From Desulfobaculum xiamenense (GTDB lineage Bacteria > Desulfobacterota > Desulfovibrionia > Desulfovibrionales > Desulfovibrionaceae): a DNA stretch of 64,000 nucleotides. The stretch is from assembly GCF_011927665.1 (NCBI RefSeq), contig NZ_JAATJA010000001.1, positions 167,019-231,018 on the forward strand, given 5' to 3'. How positions within the stretch are numbered: the stretch's first letter is position 1; every line of letters starts with the position of its first letter. A model generated the notes under the pieces. That model searched no databases and had not been told where the DNA came from. It saw only the letters and a list, made by a program, of their open reading frames with translations. Positions 27,759 through 35,128 of this stretch are shown one piece after another. A program made the position numbers and the translations under genes.

Positions 27759-29900
27759 ATGAAGAAGAAGCCTGGAAAGGGCATCGAGAAGCTTGAGGAC
27801 CGGATCGCTCCGGGCATGATCGGGGCAGAGTTCGCGGAAGGCGCGGAGGCGATGACCGGCACCGATGCCCCGGATGATTTTCATCCTGAGGACATGGGAC
27901 CGGAACTGACGCCCGAGGAGATGACGAAGCTGGATGAATTCGCACAGCAGCTTCAGGGGGACATGAGTCCCGACGAGGTGCGCGGGATTTTCGATGGCTG
28001 GGCAGACGGCTTGCCCCCCGATGCGCCCATTGAGGAGATTCGGGCCGGGTTCGAGGAGAGCTTCAGCCAGTGGGTTGCCGATGGCGCGCCGCCGTTCCCC
28101 GATGAGGGCCTGACCGCCGAGGAACTTATGCATGGTCCCGGGTTCCTTCCTTCGCCAGATATGCCACCGGACATGCCACCGGACATGCCACCCGAGGGTG
28201 GAGAGTACATGCCGCCGGGTGGTGAAGGCTATATGCCCCCGGGCGGCGAGGGTGGCGAGTACATGCCGCCGGAAGGCGAATACGCCGGGCCTGCGCCGGG
28301 TGAGGAGTACATGCCTCCCGATGACGGCGGAATGTATCCGCCACCGGAGGGCGAAGGCTACATGCCACCCGAGGGTGGAGACTATATGCCTCCGGGCGAT
28401 GAAGGCTACATGCCCCCGGGTGGCGAGGGTGGCGAGTACATGCCTCCGGAGGGCGAATACGCCGGGCCTGCGCCGGGCGGGGAATACATGCCTCCCGATG
28501 ACGGTGGAATGTATCCGCCACCAGAGGGCGAGGGCTACATGCCGCCCGAGGGTGGAGACTATATGCCCCCGGGTGATGAAGGGGGAATGCCCCCGGGTGA
28601 CGAAGGGGGAATGCCTCCGGGCGATGAGGGCTACATACCCCCGGGTGGCGAGGGTGGCGAGTACATGCCTCCCGATGACGGCGGAATGTACCCGCCACCA
28701 GAGGGCGAGGGCTACATGCCGTCCGAGGGTGGAGACTATATGCCCCCGGGTGACGAAGGGGGAATGCCTCCGGGCGATGAAGGCTACATGCCCCCGGGCG
28801 GCGAGGGTGGCGAGTACATGCCGCCGGAGGGCGAATACGCCGGGCCTGCGCCGGGTGAGGAGTACATGCCTCCCGATGACGGTGGAATGTACCCGCCACC
28901 GGAGGGTGAGGGCTACATGCCGCCCGAGGGTGGAGACTATATGCCTCCGGGTGATGAAGGCGGAATGCCTCCGGGTGATGAAGGCTATATGCCTCCGGGC
29001 GGCGAGGGTGGCGAGTACATGCCGCCGGAAGGCGAATATGCCGGGCCTGCGCCGGGTGAGGAATACATGCCTCCCGATGACGGCGGAATGTATCCGCCAC
29101 CGGAAGGCGAAGGCTACATGCCGCCCGAGGGTGGAGACTATATGCCCCCGGGTGACGAAGGGGGAATGCCTCCGGGCGATGAGGGCTACATGCCCCCGGG
29201 CGGCGAGGGTGATATGGAACACTTCGAGCCTTCGCCCGAGTTGAAGGCGCAGGCCGAGCAGTTCGCGTCGCAGCTTCAGGGCGAGATGACACCCGACGAG
29301 GCCAAGGCTCTCATGGACGACTTCATCGCGGGCCTGCCGCCGGATGCCCCGGTCGATGACATCGCGGCGCAGTTGCAGGCCGGTTTCGATCAGTGGGTGG
29401 CCGATGGCGCGCCCCCGTTCCCGCCAGACGGCATGACGGCCGATGAGCTCTTCGGCGGTCCGCACGAGGGCGAACACATGGATGATCACCACGATTACGG
29501 CGGCGAGGAAGGCCCCTTCATGGAGGGCGATATGGGCCATGTGCCCCCGCCGCATCCCGACGGATACGTCAACGAGTTTATCTCGCCGCTGTTCGATGGC
29601 GAACCGGCTGGCGCGGACGGAGAACCGGCATGGGGGCTCGACTACAACGCGGCCGATCCCTCGGCCAGCACGTGGACGCTGCCTCTCTCGCCGGATGCAG
29701 TGGACATGGGTGCCAATCAGTTCACGGTCCCGGCGGACATGGTTGATTCGTCCTCGCCCCTGCCGCCCGAGGCAACGCCCAATCCCGACGGCTCCTACAC
29801 GATCAACTCCTGGCCGATTTCTGATATGGTGGACAATGGCGACGGCACCATCACCCTGATGGTCGACATAGGCGCTCCGCCCGAGGGACCGCCTGTCTAG
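27759..29900 (+). CDS. Acidic Pro/Gly/Met/Tyr-rich repeat protein with LEDRIAPG N-terminal motif, 713 aa
   Basis: ATG at 27759 follows a perfect AAGGAGG. The N-terminus is basic, then carries IEKLEDRIAPG (about residues 10-20). This recalls the short LE(P/D)R-type motif at the start of some large exported proteins, but there is no ordinary signal peptide. A conserved module of about 75 residues (…LQGDMSPDE…GLPPDAP…QWVADGAPPF…) occurs at about 47-127 and again at about 490-570. Between them lies about 360 residues of repeats built from EYMPPEGEY, AGPAPGEEYMPP, DDGGMYPPPEGEGYMPP and GDEGGMPPGDEGYMPPGGE. A His/Asp-rich stretch (EHMDDHHDY) and a non-repetitive C-terminal domain follow. I infer a surface or secreted, possibly metal- or cation-binding protein, handled by the three genes downstream. 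Confidence 0.85.
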   Translation: MKKKPGKGIEKLEDRIAPGMIGAEFAEGAEAMTGTDAPDDFHPEDMGPELTPEEMTKLDEFAQQLQGDMSPDEVRGIFDGWADGLPPDAPIEEIRAGFEESFSQWVADGAPPFPDEGLTAEELMHGPGFLPSPDMPPDMPPDMPPEGGEYMPPGGEGYMPPGGEGGEYMPPEGEYAGPAPGEEYMPPDDGGMYPPPEGEGYMPPEGGDYMPPGDEGYMPPGGEGGEYMPPEGEYAGPAPGGEYMPPDDGGMYPPPEGEGYMPPEGGDYMPPGDEGGMPPGDEGGMPPGDEGYIPPGGEGGEYMPPDDGGMYPPPEGEGYMPSEGGDYMPPGDEGGMPPGDEGYMPPGGEGGEYMPPEGEYAGPAPGEEYMPPDDGGMYPPPEGEGYMPPEGGDYMPPGDEGGMPPGDEGYMPPGGEGGEYMPPEGEYAGPAPGEEYMPPDDGGMYPPPEGEGYMPPEGGDYMPPGDEGGMPPGDEGYMPPGGEGDMEHFEPSPELKAQAEQFASQLQGEMTPDEAKALMDDFIAGLPPDAPVDDIAAQLQAGFDQWVADGAPPFPPDGMTADELFGGPHEGEHMDDHHDYGGEEGPFMEGDMGHVPPPHPDGYVNEFISPLFDGEPAGADGEPAWGLDYNAADPSASTWTLPLSPDAVDMGANQFTVPADMVDSSSPLPPEATPNPDGSYTINSWPISDMVDNGDGTITLMVDIGAPPEGPPV
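28140..29215 (+). repeat. Tandem coding repeats, five 177-201-base units
   Basis: The same segment (codons for DDGGMYPPPEGEGYM) recurs with its first codon ATG-equivalent at 28321, 28498, 28675, 28876 and 29077. Spacings are 177, 177, 201 and 201 bases, all multiples of three. The AGPAPG sub-block is missing from the third unit. The array keeps all three forward frames largely free of stops, which creates long false open frames on both strands. Confidence 0.9.
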
Positions 29901-29908
29901 GATTCCTG

Positions 29909-29944
29909 TGGCGGAGCGTCGTTGCTGGAAACGGCGCTCCGCCA
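29909..29944 (+). promoter_or_regulatory. Stable stem-loop between the repeat-protein gene and the HlyD operon
   Basis: TGGCGGAGCG-T-CGTT (29909-29923) pairs with AACG-G-CGCTCCGCCA, a 15-pair stem with one T-G wobble and a loop of about 6 bases. It begins 9 bases after the repeat-protein stop. No T-run follows, so it is more likely a 3' stabiliser, partial attenuator or processing site than a full terminator. It could set expression of the abundant product above that of the export genes. Confidence 0.55.
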
Positions 29945-30054
29945 TGCCGGGCCGTTGCATTCTGGGGCAGTTCCCGAGGGACGGGAGCATGCCTGCCCGC
30001 GTGTCGAAACATCCGCATTCGGACGGTTGTCGTCCGCATGGAGGAGCGTGAGGC

Positions 30055-32082
30055 ATGGACAGTCCCGAATCCATGGACACACAGTGCAATCGGGCGATTA
30101 CCGATGACGAATTGCCGTCCGATCCCGTCGAACGCGCGCAGCATCTCGAACGGCGTTTGGCGCGGTGCAAGCTCGCCCGTGATCTGACGCGCGAATTCGT
30201 TTCCACCACGGACATGAAGCGGCTCATGGGCGTGATCTTCCAGCGCGTGCTGGAGGCGATAAACGCCGAGGCCGGTTCCCTGTGGATGGTGGACTGGCGC
30301 ACGCGCGAGAGCGTGTGTCATCAGGCCGAGGGACCGGCGGCGGACAAGGTGCTCGGCCTGCGGCTCCCGCTGGGCAAGGGCGTGGTCGGCAAGGTCATTC
30401 AGGAAAATTCGCCGCAGGTCGTGCTCGACACCACCCGCGACGAGCGCTTTGCCGCGGATGTGGATAAGACCTCGGGCTTCACCACCAAGTCCATGATCTG
30501 CGTTCCCCTCGTCGTGGACTGCCACGTCTACGGCGCTATCCAGATTCTCAACAAGAAGAGCGGCTTCGAGAGCCGTTTCACCAACGACGACTTTCTCCTC
30601 GTGCAGGATATCGCGGGCAGCGCTGCCATTTCCATCAAGAACGCCCGGCTTCTCGAATCCGAGAGCAAGGTCAAGGAGATGGGGATACTGCTGCGCATCT
30701 CGCGGCAGGTGTCGTCCACGCTGGATCTGAATCAGGTTCTCGGCCTTGTGGTCAATATGACGGGCGAGCTTGTGGAATTGAGTCTTGGCGCGGTGGGCCT
30801 GCTCGATGAATCGAAGAACAGCCTGATGCTCGCGGCCCTGTCCGGCGAGACGTCCATAGATGCGGGCGATTCCCGCCAGAAGGCCATGCTCGCGCTTATG
30901 GAGAAGACGCGCGAGGCTGGCCGTACCGTCTACGTTCGCGATCGTGAAAGCTACACGCGGCAGATGCGCGGGCAGCGGACCGTGTGGTTGGAATACCTCG
31001 AAGGCAACGGCCTTGAATCCGTGTGGGCCATGCCCCTTTCCGACGAGGAAGGGCAGCTTGGCGTCCTGTGGTTCGAGAGTGCGACGCCCGGCTTCGCGGA
31101 TGGTGGCAAGGCCGACCTGCTGTCGATCCTTGCCAATCAGACCGCGGTGGCCGTGCGCAATGCCAGCCTCTATCAGCGCGTGCCCTTTGCCGAAACCCTC
31201 GGAAAGGTTGCGGAGCGCGGGCAGCGGGCGTTCGCCGGGTGGCGCAAGTGGGCGGTCGCCGGAGCCGTGGCGCTGGTGCTTCTGCTTGCGCTGCATCTCG
31301 TGCCCCGTTTCCGCTCGTTTACCGGCGATTGCGAGGTGGAAGCGCGGCTGGGCTACGGTGTTTTCCTGCAAGTGGCGGGGACGGTGGCCGAGGTTGTCGT
31401 GAAGGAGGGGGACACCGTTCGCGAGGGCGATATGCTGGCCCGGCTGGACCCCGCACCGCTGCGTCTGCGTCTGACGCAGGCGTCGTCGCAGCTTGCGGTG
31501 GTGGAGCGTAAGATCGTGGAGGCTCGCGCGGCGGGTAGCGCCGCCGAGGTCCGGCGACTGGCGGCCGAGCGCGAGGCGCTGCGGGCCGAGGCCATCAAGG
31601 CCGGGGCCGACCTCGGCAAGGTGGACATCCGTGCCCCGCGTGGCGGGGTGGTGCTGTCCACAGGGCTGGAGGAGCTGGTGGGCGCGAGTCTGCCGGTGGG
31701 CGCGGAACTGCTGCGGCTCGCGGAATCCGGCAAGCTGACCGTGGTGGTGCAGGTGCCGGAGGATGTGGTCATGGACATCGCCGTGGGGCAGGACGTGGTG
31801 GGGGCGGTGCGCTCCGCGCCGAACCTGCGCTTTCGCGGGCGGGTGGCGCATGTGGGGCGGTCCTACAGTCTGCCCGCCGAGGCCGCCGAGTCTTCCGGAA
31901 ATGGGGAATCTGGCGAGATAGGGCGCGAGGCCTTCGTGGCCGAGGTGGAGGTGACGGAATCCGAGGTGGCGTTGCGTCCCGGCATGAGCGGCAAGGCGCG
32001 CGTGGCGACGCCGGGCGTGTCCGTGGTGCTGCGGCAGTTGCGCCGTGTGGTCAACCTGCTGGCCTTCTGGCTGGGACCGTAG
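30055..32082 (+). CDS. GAF-GAF-TM-HlyD fusion: periplasmic adaptor with cytoplasmic sensor domains, 675 aa
   Basis: ATG at 30055 with GGAGG about 10 bases upstream. Residues about 45-200 and 215-375 are two GAF domains (LWMVDW, VPLVVD...GAIQILNKK; AMPLSDEEGQLGVLWFES). A single membrane helix lies at about 398-420. The C-terminal third is an HlyD/RND-adaptor fold: a barrel-sandwich half-motif AGTVAEVVVKEGDTVREGD, a short helical hairpin and beta-barrel regions ending at LAFWLGP. This places the GAF domains inside the cell and the adaptor in the periplasm. The next gene begins 13 bases later. Adaptors normally bridge an inner-membrane pump to an outer-membrane channel. Here the partner is likely the M50 protein. 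Confidence 0.85.
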   Translation: MDSPESMDTQCNRAITDDELPSDPVERAQHLERRLARCKLARDLTREFVSTTDMKRLMGVIFQRVLEAINAEAGSLWMVDWRTRESVCHQAEGPAADKVLGLRLPLGKGVVGKVIQENSPQVVLDTTRDERFAADVDKTSGFTTKSMICVPLVVDCHVYGAIQILNKKSGFESRFTNDDFLLVQDIAGSAAISIKNARLLESESKVKEMGILLRISRQVSSTLDLNQVLGLVVNMTGELVELSLGAVGLLDESKNSLMLAALSGETSIDAGDSRQKAMLALMEKTREAGRTVYVRDRESYTRQMRGQRTVWLEYLEGNGLESVWAMPLSDEEGQLGVLWFESATPGFADGGKADLLSILANQTAVAVRNASLYQRVPFAETLGKVAERGQRAFAGWRKWAVAGAVALVLLLALHLVPRFRSFTGDCEVEARLGYGVFLQVAGTVAEVVVKEGDTVREGDMLARLDPAPLRLRLTQASSQLAVVERKIVEARAAGSAAEVRRLAAEREALRAEAIKAGADLGKVDIRAPRGGVVLSTGLEELVGASLPVGAELLRLAESGKLTVVVQVPEDVVMDIAVGQDVVGAVRSAPNLRFRGRVAHVGRSYSLPAEAAESSGNGESGEIGREAFVAEVEVTESEVALRPGMSGKARVATPGVSVVLRQLRRVVNLLAFWLGP

Positions 32083-32094
32083 GCGGAGGGCGCC

Positions 32095-34173
32095 ATGGCC
32101 GACATCATTCCCCAGCCTCTGCGTGACGATCTGAAAATACGCAGGCAGGTGCTGTCCAACGAGACGTGGTACGTGGTCAAGGAGCCGGAACGTCAGCAGT
32201 ATTTCCGGTTCGACCCCGGCCAGTACGGCATGCTGGAACTTTTTGACGGGCATAGCAGCCTGTCGCGGCTGGTGAGCGCCTTTAATGCGAAGAGCGAGGA
32301 ATACGAGTACGATAGGGATTCCGCCGTGGCGCTCTACAATTCCGCGCGCGAATACCGCCTGTTGCGCCGTACGCGTGAGGAGGAGAACGCCGCGCTTGTC
32401 GAGCGCCTGCGCGAGACGCACAAGCAGCGGTTCCTGCAACGGCAGGGTTCGTTGCTCTTCATGCGGTTCCATGTCTACGATCCCGACGCCCTGTTCGACC
32501 GCATCATCGACCGTATCCGCTTCATGTGGAGCCCTGCGGTGGTTCACGTCTGCGTCGGCCTCATGCTTCTGGCGCTGGTTCTCGTCTTCGTGGAACATAG
32601 GCGATTCGCCAGCGATTTCCTTGAGGTGTCGTCGTACGTCTTCGGCAGCCTGACGGGGCTACTCACGGCGTGGCCGCTCATCCTCGTCGTCATCGCCTTG
32701 CACGAGTTCGCCCACGGCCTGACATGCAAGAACTTCGGCGGCGAGGTTCACGACATGGGCTTCCTGCTCCTCGTGCTCATCAATCCCTGCATGTACTGCA
32801 ACGTCAACGACGCATGGCTCTTCGAGAACAAGCGCCACAAGATGTACGTGGTCTTCGCCGGGGTCTACTTCGAACTGCTTCTCGGTTCGCTTGCGGTGTT
32901 CGTGTGGTTCTTCACGGACGTCGGCGCGCTGGTCGGGCGGCTGGCCTTTGTGGTCATCACGGTGTGCATCTCCGCCACGGTGCTTTTCAATCTCAATCCG
33001 CTCATGAAGCTCGACGGCTACTATCTGCTGTCCGACTACATGGAACTGCCCAACCTGCGGCAGAATTCGCTGTCCATGCTCTCGTGGGGGCTCAAGCGCC
33101 ACCTGCTGCGTATGCCCGTGGACGCGCCGATGGAGCCGTCCCCGCGTGAGACGCGCATCTTCATCACCTACGGAGCGGGGATGTGCCTGTATCTGGGGAC
33201 GGTATTCGGCAAGATACTGTCCATGGGCTACGGCTTCGCGCGGTCCAAGGGCTTTGTGGCCGTGCTGATCTTTTATTGGCTTGTGTTTCGCCTGTTTTCG
33301 AAGCTGCTCGGATCGTGGCCCGGCACGCTGAAGGCGCTGGTGGTCCGGTCCTTCTGGAAGGGCGGGCGTCGGCGGTTCACCGTGGGGGCGTTGGCCGTGC
33401 TGGCCGTGATTCTCGCCGTGTGGTCGCCGCGCATGCGCGTTTACGCGCCGTGCGAGGTCGGGGCGCAGATGATCGTCGTTCACGCGCCGGAGTCCGGTTT
33501 CGTTACATCCGTGGCCTACGGTCAGGACCGCCTGCCGCGTTGTGCGCCGGGGGATGTGCTGCTGGCCCTGTCATCGCCGGACCTCGAACTTGAACGGCGG
33601 CAGCTGGAGGCCCGGCGTGAGGCGCAGGAATTGGAGCGGCGCATGGCGGGGCTTTCCGGACAGGGCGGTGCGCTACGGCGCTTGGCCGCCCGCGAGATGG
33701 CCCTCGTAGCCGAGGCGCGCCTGCTTGACGCGCGGACCTCGGCCCTTGCCGTGCGCCTGCCGCAGGGGAGATGGATCGTGGACGGTCCACCGCCGCGTTC
33801 GCTTTTCGGGCGGCATTACGCCAAGGGCGAAACGGTGCTCTCGCTTATTCCGCGCGAGAGTCGCGTGGCTGATGTGATTATCGACCAGACTGACCTGTCG
33901 TATGTGGCGGTGGGGCAGGAGGTGCGCGTTCTGCTGCCGTCCGGGCCGGTTGGAACCATTGCTGGCGTGGTGCAGAGCATCGCCGAGGTTGGGCAGAAGG
34001 ACGGGGTGACGCGTCGCTTCGACGTGCGCGTGCATGTGCCCCTCGCTGCGGATGGGCCGGAACCGCCGCCTGGCATCGGGGGCATGGCGGTCATCATGGG
34101 CGAGCCGCGCCCGCTGTGGCAGCATGTGCTGCGGCCGCTCAAACGAATGACGAGGTATGACCTGTGGCTATGA
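32095..34173 (+). CDS. PqqD-like / M50 site-2-type metalloprotease / HlyD fusion, 692 aa
   Basis: ATG at 32095, 13 bases after the previous stop, with GGAGGG upstream. Residues about 1-90 look like a PqqD-type winged helix (VKEPERQQYFRFDPGQYGMLELFDG), which in known systems binds leader peptides. Several membrane helices follow (about 138-440), carrying the zinc motif HEFAH at 203-207 and the second M50 motif NPLMKLDG with D307. After the last helix (about 425-445) comes a periplasmic HlyD-like barrel/hairpin region (about 450-690). So one protein joins leader recognition, intramembrane proteolysis and an adaptor arm. Similar M50-adaptor fusions occur near peptide or repeat-protein genes in other bacteria. 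The stop overlaps the next start (ATGA). Confidence 0.86.
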   Translation: MADIIPQPLRDDLKIRRQVLSNETWYVVKEPERQQYFRFDPGQYGMLELFDGHSSLSRLVSAFNAKSEEYEYDRDSAVALYNSAREYRLLRRTREEENAALVERLRETHKQRFLQRQGSLLFMRFHVYDPDALFDRIIDRIRFMWSPAVVHVCVGLMLLALVLVFVEHRRFASDFLEVSSYVFGSLTGLLTAWPLILVVIALHEFAHGLTCKNFGGEVHDMGFLLLVLINPCMYCNVNDAWLFENKRHKMYVVFAGVYFELLLGSLAVFVWFFTDVGALVGRLAFVVITVCISATVLFNLNPLMKLDGYYLLSDYMELPNLRQNSLSMLSWGLKRHLLRMPVDAPMEPSPRETRIFITYGAGMCLYLGTVFGKILSMGYGFARSKGFVAVLIFYWLVFRLFSKLLGSWPGTLKALVVRSFWKGGRRRFTVGALAVLAVILAVWSPRMRVYAPCEVGAQMIVVHAPESGFVTSVAYGQDRLPRCAPGDVLLALSSPDLELERRQLEARREAQELERRMAGLSGQGGALRRLAAREMALVAEARLLDARTSALAVRLPQGRWIVDGPPPRSLFGRHYAKGETVLSLIPRESRVADVIIDQTDLSYVAVGQEVRVLLPSGPVGTIAGVVQSIAEVGQKDGVTRRFDVRVHVPLAADGPEPPPGIGGMAVIMGEPRPLWQHVLRPLKRMTRYDLWL

Positions 34174-35003
34174 GAAACGTCGCGCGTTGGCTTGAGGTCT
34201 TTCGTCTCGCGTTGCTCACGGTGGTGTGTGGGCTTGTTCTTGCTGTGCCGTGGACTGTGGCGGCGCAGGATGGTTCGCCGGGTGGGGCCGCCACCATTGT
34301 CCAGACCGGGGCGCAGAGCGTGGGCGGCGTGGTGCGTCCGCTGCGGCGGGCGGTGCTGTCCTTTGCCCGGGATGGCCTCATCGTATTCCTCGCCGCCGAG
34401 GGGGCCGAAGTCGCCGCTGGCGACGTGCTGGGGCGGCTGGATGAACGTCAGGCTGTGGCGAATCTGCGCAACGCCCGCATCCGTACTGAGGCCGCCGCCA
34501 TCGGCGTGGATGAGGCCCGCCACGACCGCGACGTGCAGAAGGATTTGCTGAAGGACGACATCATCACCGAGGAGGCATACAGGAATCTGGAGATCAAGGT
34601 GCGCTACTCGCAGATGCAGCAGCGCAGTTCCGAGGCCGCCGAGGCTGTGGCGGAGCTGGACGTGGACGATTGCACGCTACGTGCGCCGTTTTCCGGCGTG
34701 GTGGCCCGCGCCGAGGGCAACGTGGCGGAGTGGGCCGGGCGGGGCAAGCCGATCATGGAACTGGTGGACGTGACGCATCTTGAACTGACCACGGACATCC
34801 CGCCGGAACTGGCGCGCTCCCTTGCCACTGGGACCGAGGTCGCCATTCGCGATGCGGGGGAGGCCGTGGGGCTGGCGACGGTGCGCGTGATGCTGCCGCT
34901 TCTCGATCCGGCCAGCGGTCTGCGCCGCGTGATCTGGGACGTTCGACCCGCTGCGGATGTGCTTTCCGGGCGGTATGTGGTGCTCGATTCGTGGTGGCAA
35001 TGA
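34170..35003 (+). CDS. HlyD/RND-type periplasmic adaptor with signal peptide, 277 aa
   Basis: ATG at 34170 overlaps the previous stop as ATGA; GTG 34164 is an alternative. A signal peptide covers about residues 1-33 (ending WTVAAQ). The mature part has the barrel-sandwich halves (LSFARDGLIVFLAAEGAEVAAGDVL and LRAPFSGVVARAEGNVAEW) flanking a helical hairpin (about 90-155), then a beta-barrel. It is short compared with usual 350-400-residue RND adaptors and seems to lack a membrane-proximal domain. It is the last gene of the repeat-protein cluster. I infer that it forms the periplasmic part of one machine with the two preceding proteins. No TolC or ABC gene is adjacent. Confidence 0.85.
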   Translation: MRNVARWLEVFRLALLTVVCGLVLAVPWTVAAQDGSPGGAATIVQTGAQSVGGVVRPLRRAVLSFARDGLIVFLAAEGAEVAAGDVLGRLDERQAVANLRNARIRTEAAAIGVDEARHDRDVQKDLLKDDIITEEAYRNLEIKVRYSQMQQRSSEAAEAVAELDVDDCTLRAPFSGVVARAEGNVAEWAGRGKPIMELVDVTHLELTTDIPPELARSLATGTEVAIRDAGEAVGLATVRVMLPLLDPASGLRRVIWDVRPAADVLSGRYVVLDSWWQ

Positions 35004-35128
35004 TTTTTGCCATTGCTATTCGAGGATGGGTCTGTTAGAAACCCCGGTTCGCGCTCCGGCGCGGGGCTGGCCCAATGGTTCGAGCCTCCCCATCAAAAGC
35101 TGTTTTTCCCACTTTACAGGATAGGAAG

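Noticed and set aside
28140-29215. CRISPR-like array
   Set aside because: The repeats are long, coding and in frame, without unique spacers.
28126-29292. Long extra open frames (370 and 388 codons) over the repeat array
   Set aside because: The repeat unit simply lacks stops in the other frames; only the frame starting at 27759 has a ribosome site, flanking domains and an end after the array.
27759-29900. RTX-type calcium-binding toxin
   Set aside because: The repeats are not the GGxGxDxux nonapeptide and no type I ABC transporter is adjacent.
27618-30302. An 894-codon minus-strand open frame over the repeat-protein gene
   Set aside because: Antisense to the repeat gene; its repeats mirror the plus-strand array.
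29851-32598. A 915-codon minus-strand open frame across the HlyD and M50 genes
   Set aside because: Low-complexity His/Arg-rich shadow; the plus strand has clear domains and ribosome sites.
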